This document shows, in pieces, positions 6,598 to 7,453 of a DNA stretch of 7,453 nucleotides. Source of the DNA: Bacteroidales bacterium (GTDB taxonomy: Bacteria > Bacteroidota > Bacteroidia > Bacteroidales > UBA7960). Position numbers and translations under genes: made by a program. The notes under the pieces are model-generated. The model saw only the letters and a list, made by a program, of their open reading frames with translations. It was not told the origin of the DNA and ran no database searches. Within the stretch, counting starts at the first letter, position 1, and every line of letters starts with the position of its first letter. Location of the stretch: positions 1 through 7,453 of the forward strand of contig PWIY01000239.1 in the NCBI GenBank assembly GCA_003560215.1, in the 5' to 3' direction.

Positions 6598-7453
6598 CTA
6601 TTTATCCGAATTTTTCCGGTTGTTCCGGGGCTTTCTTTTTCTGCGGCGCTTGCTTTTCTTGTTCTTTTTAGGATTGTCAAAGCGTGTAAGGCTGTCTTCC
6701 AGTCCGCTGTTTCCATGATCCGGAGCAGTATCCTCCGGAACCTGATCCAACGCGGCCAGTTTGTCCTGCAGCTCTTCGGGCTGACGGCCTTTTTCATTCA
6801 TGCGGATGATTTCCCGAACCCTTTCCACCGATAGCATGATGATCTGCCCGGGTTTATCGGTATACTGGTAACCGATTTCCTGCTTCAATACATCCATTTT
6901 CTGGCATGTGGCCGTTCCGGCCCTGGTAAGCAGCTCCTTGCCGGTATCAGGAAAATCCCGGATGATCTCTTCATAGCTGGCATTCTCATAGTTGATGCAG
7001 CACTTGAGTTTGCTGCACTGCCCCGCCAGCTTTTGCGGGTTGAGTGTCAATTGCTGGGTGCGTGCACTGTTGGTTGATACTGAACGGAAATTGGTCAGCC
7101 AGGTGGCGCAACAAAGCTCCCTGCCACATGACCCGATCCCGCCAAGGCGACTGGCTTCCTGTCGCATGCCGATCTGCCGCATTTCAATGCGCACACCGAA
7201 AGCGTCTGCCAGTACACGGATCAGTTCGCGAAAATCAACACGGTCGTCGGCCGTATAATAAAAAATGGCTTTGGTGCGGTCGCCCTGGTACTCTACGTCG
7301 CTGATCTTCATGTCCAGGTTCAGGGAGGAAGCGATCTCCCTTGACCGGAACATGGTTGAATCTTCCTGACGGACTGCGGTTACCCACTTTTCAATGTCCG
7401 ACACCTTGGCTTTCCTGTAAACCCGGCGCAGTTCCGTCGATTTTACAGGAAAG
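6598..7453 (-). CDS. ricT: RicT (PSP1 domain, YaaT) protein, 5' end beyond the right edge
   Basis: The frame is open from the window edge to TAG at 6600-6598, about 284 codons. A GTG at 7404 (KVSDIEKW) lies inside a continuous frame, preceded by VKSTELRRVYRKAK, so it is an internal Val and not the start. The PSP1 domain shows two cysteine clusters, GSCGRELCCATWL (codons from about 7134 to 7096) and GQCSKLKCCINYE (about 7020 to 6982). In Bacillus subtilis, RicT with RicA and RicF carries [4Fe-4S] clusters and directs RNase Y in mRNA maturation; in Bacteroidota its partners and role are not established. Downstream of PSP1 is IGYQYTDKPGQIIMLSVERVREIIRMN, normal for the phylum, then an acidic Pro/Asp stretch and a very basic tail (about 6660-6601) rich in Lys, Arg and Asn. 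It is cytoplasmic. It is followed 12 nt later by gldH, so probably heads the visible part of the operon. Confidence 0.9.
   Translation of the reverse strand, partial: FPVKSTELRRVYRKAKVSDIEKWVTAVRQEDSTMFRSREIASSLNLDMKISDVEYQGDRTKAIFYYTADDRVDFRELIRVLADAFGVRIEMRQIGMRQEASRLGGIGSCGRELCCATWLTNFRSVSTNSARTQQLTLNPQKLAGQCSKLKCCINYENASYEEIIRDFPDTGKELLTRAGTATCQKMDVLKQEIGYQYTDKPGQIIMLSVERVREIIRMNEKGRQPEELQDKLAALDQVPEDTAPDHGNSGLEDSLTRFDNPKKNKKSKRRRKRKPRNNRKNSDK

Overview
The window reads as a chromosomal piece from a Bacteroidota bacterium, probably a Bacteroidia-class relative with roughly balanced GC. The evidence is gene content: a GldH lipoprotein, a PorZ-like protein with a type IX secretion (T9SS) C-terminal domain, a Bacteroidota-style class A penicillin-binding protein, and a RicT/PSP1 protein with two clustered-cysteine motifs. 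Start codons lack clear Shine-Dalgarno sequences, which is normal for this phylum.

All six genes lie on the minus strand and are tightly packed, so transcription runs from right to left. In that order they are: ricT (5' end beyond the right edge, about 7453-6598), gldH (6585-6115), a PBP1A-type peptidoglycan synthase (6068-3813), porZ (3776-1455), recO (1338-604), and the N-terminal half of a multi-pass membrane protein (568-1, running off the left edge). Gaps are 12, 46, 36, 116 and 35 nt. No tRNA, rRNA, CRISPR array or mobile element was seen, and no stretch over 300 nt lacks a gene.

The products are mostly cell-envelope functions: outer-membrane/gliding lipoprotein, peptidoglycan polymerisation and crosslinking, T9SS substrate attachment, and a polytopic membrane protein. 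RicT and RecO are cytoplasmic housekeeping proteins sharing the cluster. This looks like a conserved core locus and not an accessory island, and I see no new defence or mobile system.

The most unusual signal is in the only sizeable gap, between porZ and recO. The porZ reading frame stays open for 39 codons beyond its TGA stop. It contains three in-phase 18-bp repeats encoding ADPL-x-x units, whose ADPL codons differ from one another only at synonymous third positions. It ends in an ATGA overlap with the recO start. This looks like a translated, or recently translated, tail of porZ or a cryptic small ORF. The second point is that the left-edge membrane protein has no stop inside the window, so it is easily missed by ORF callers.
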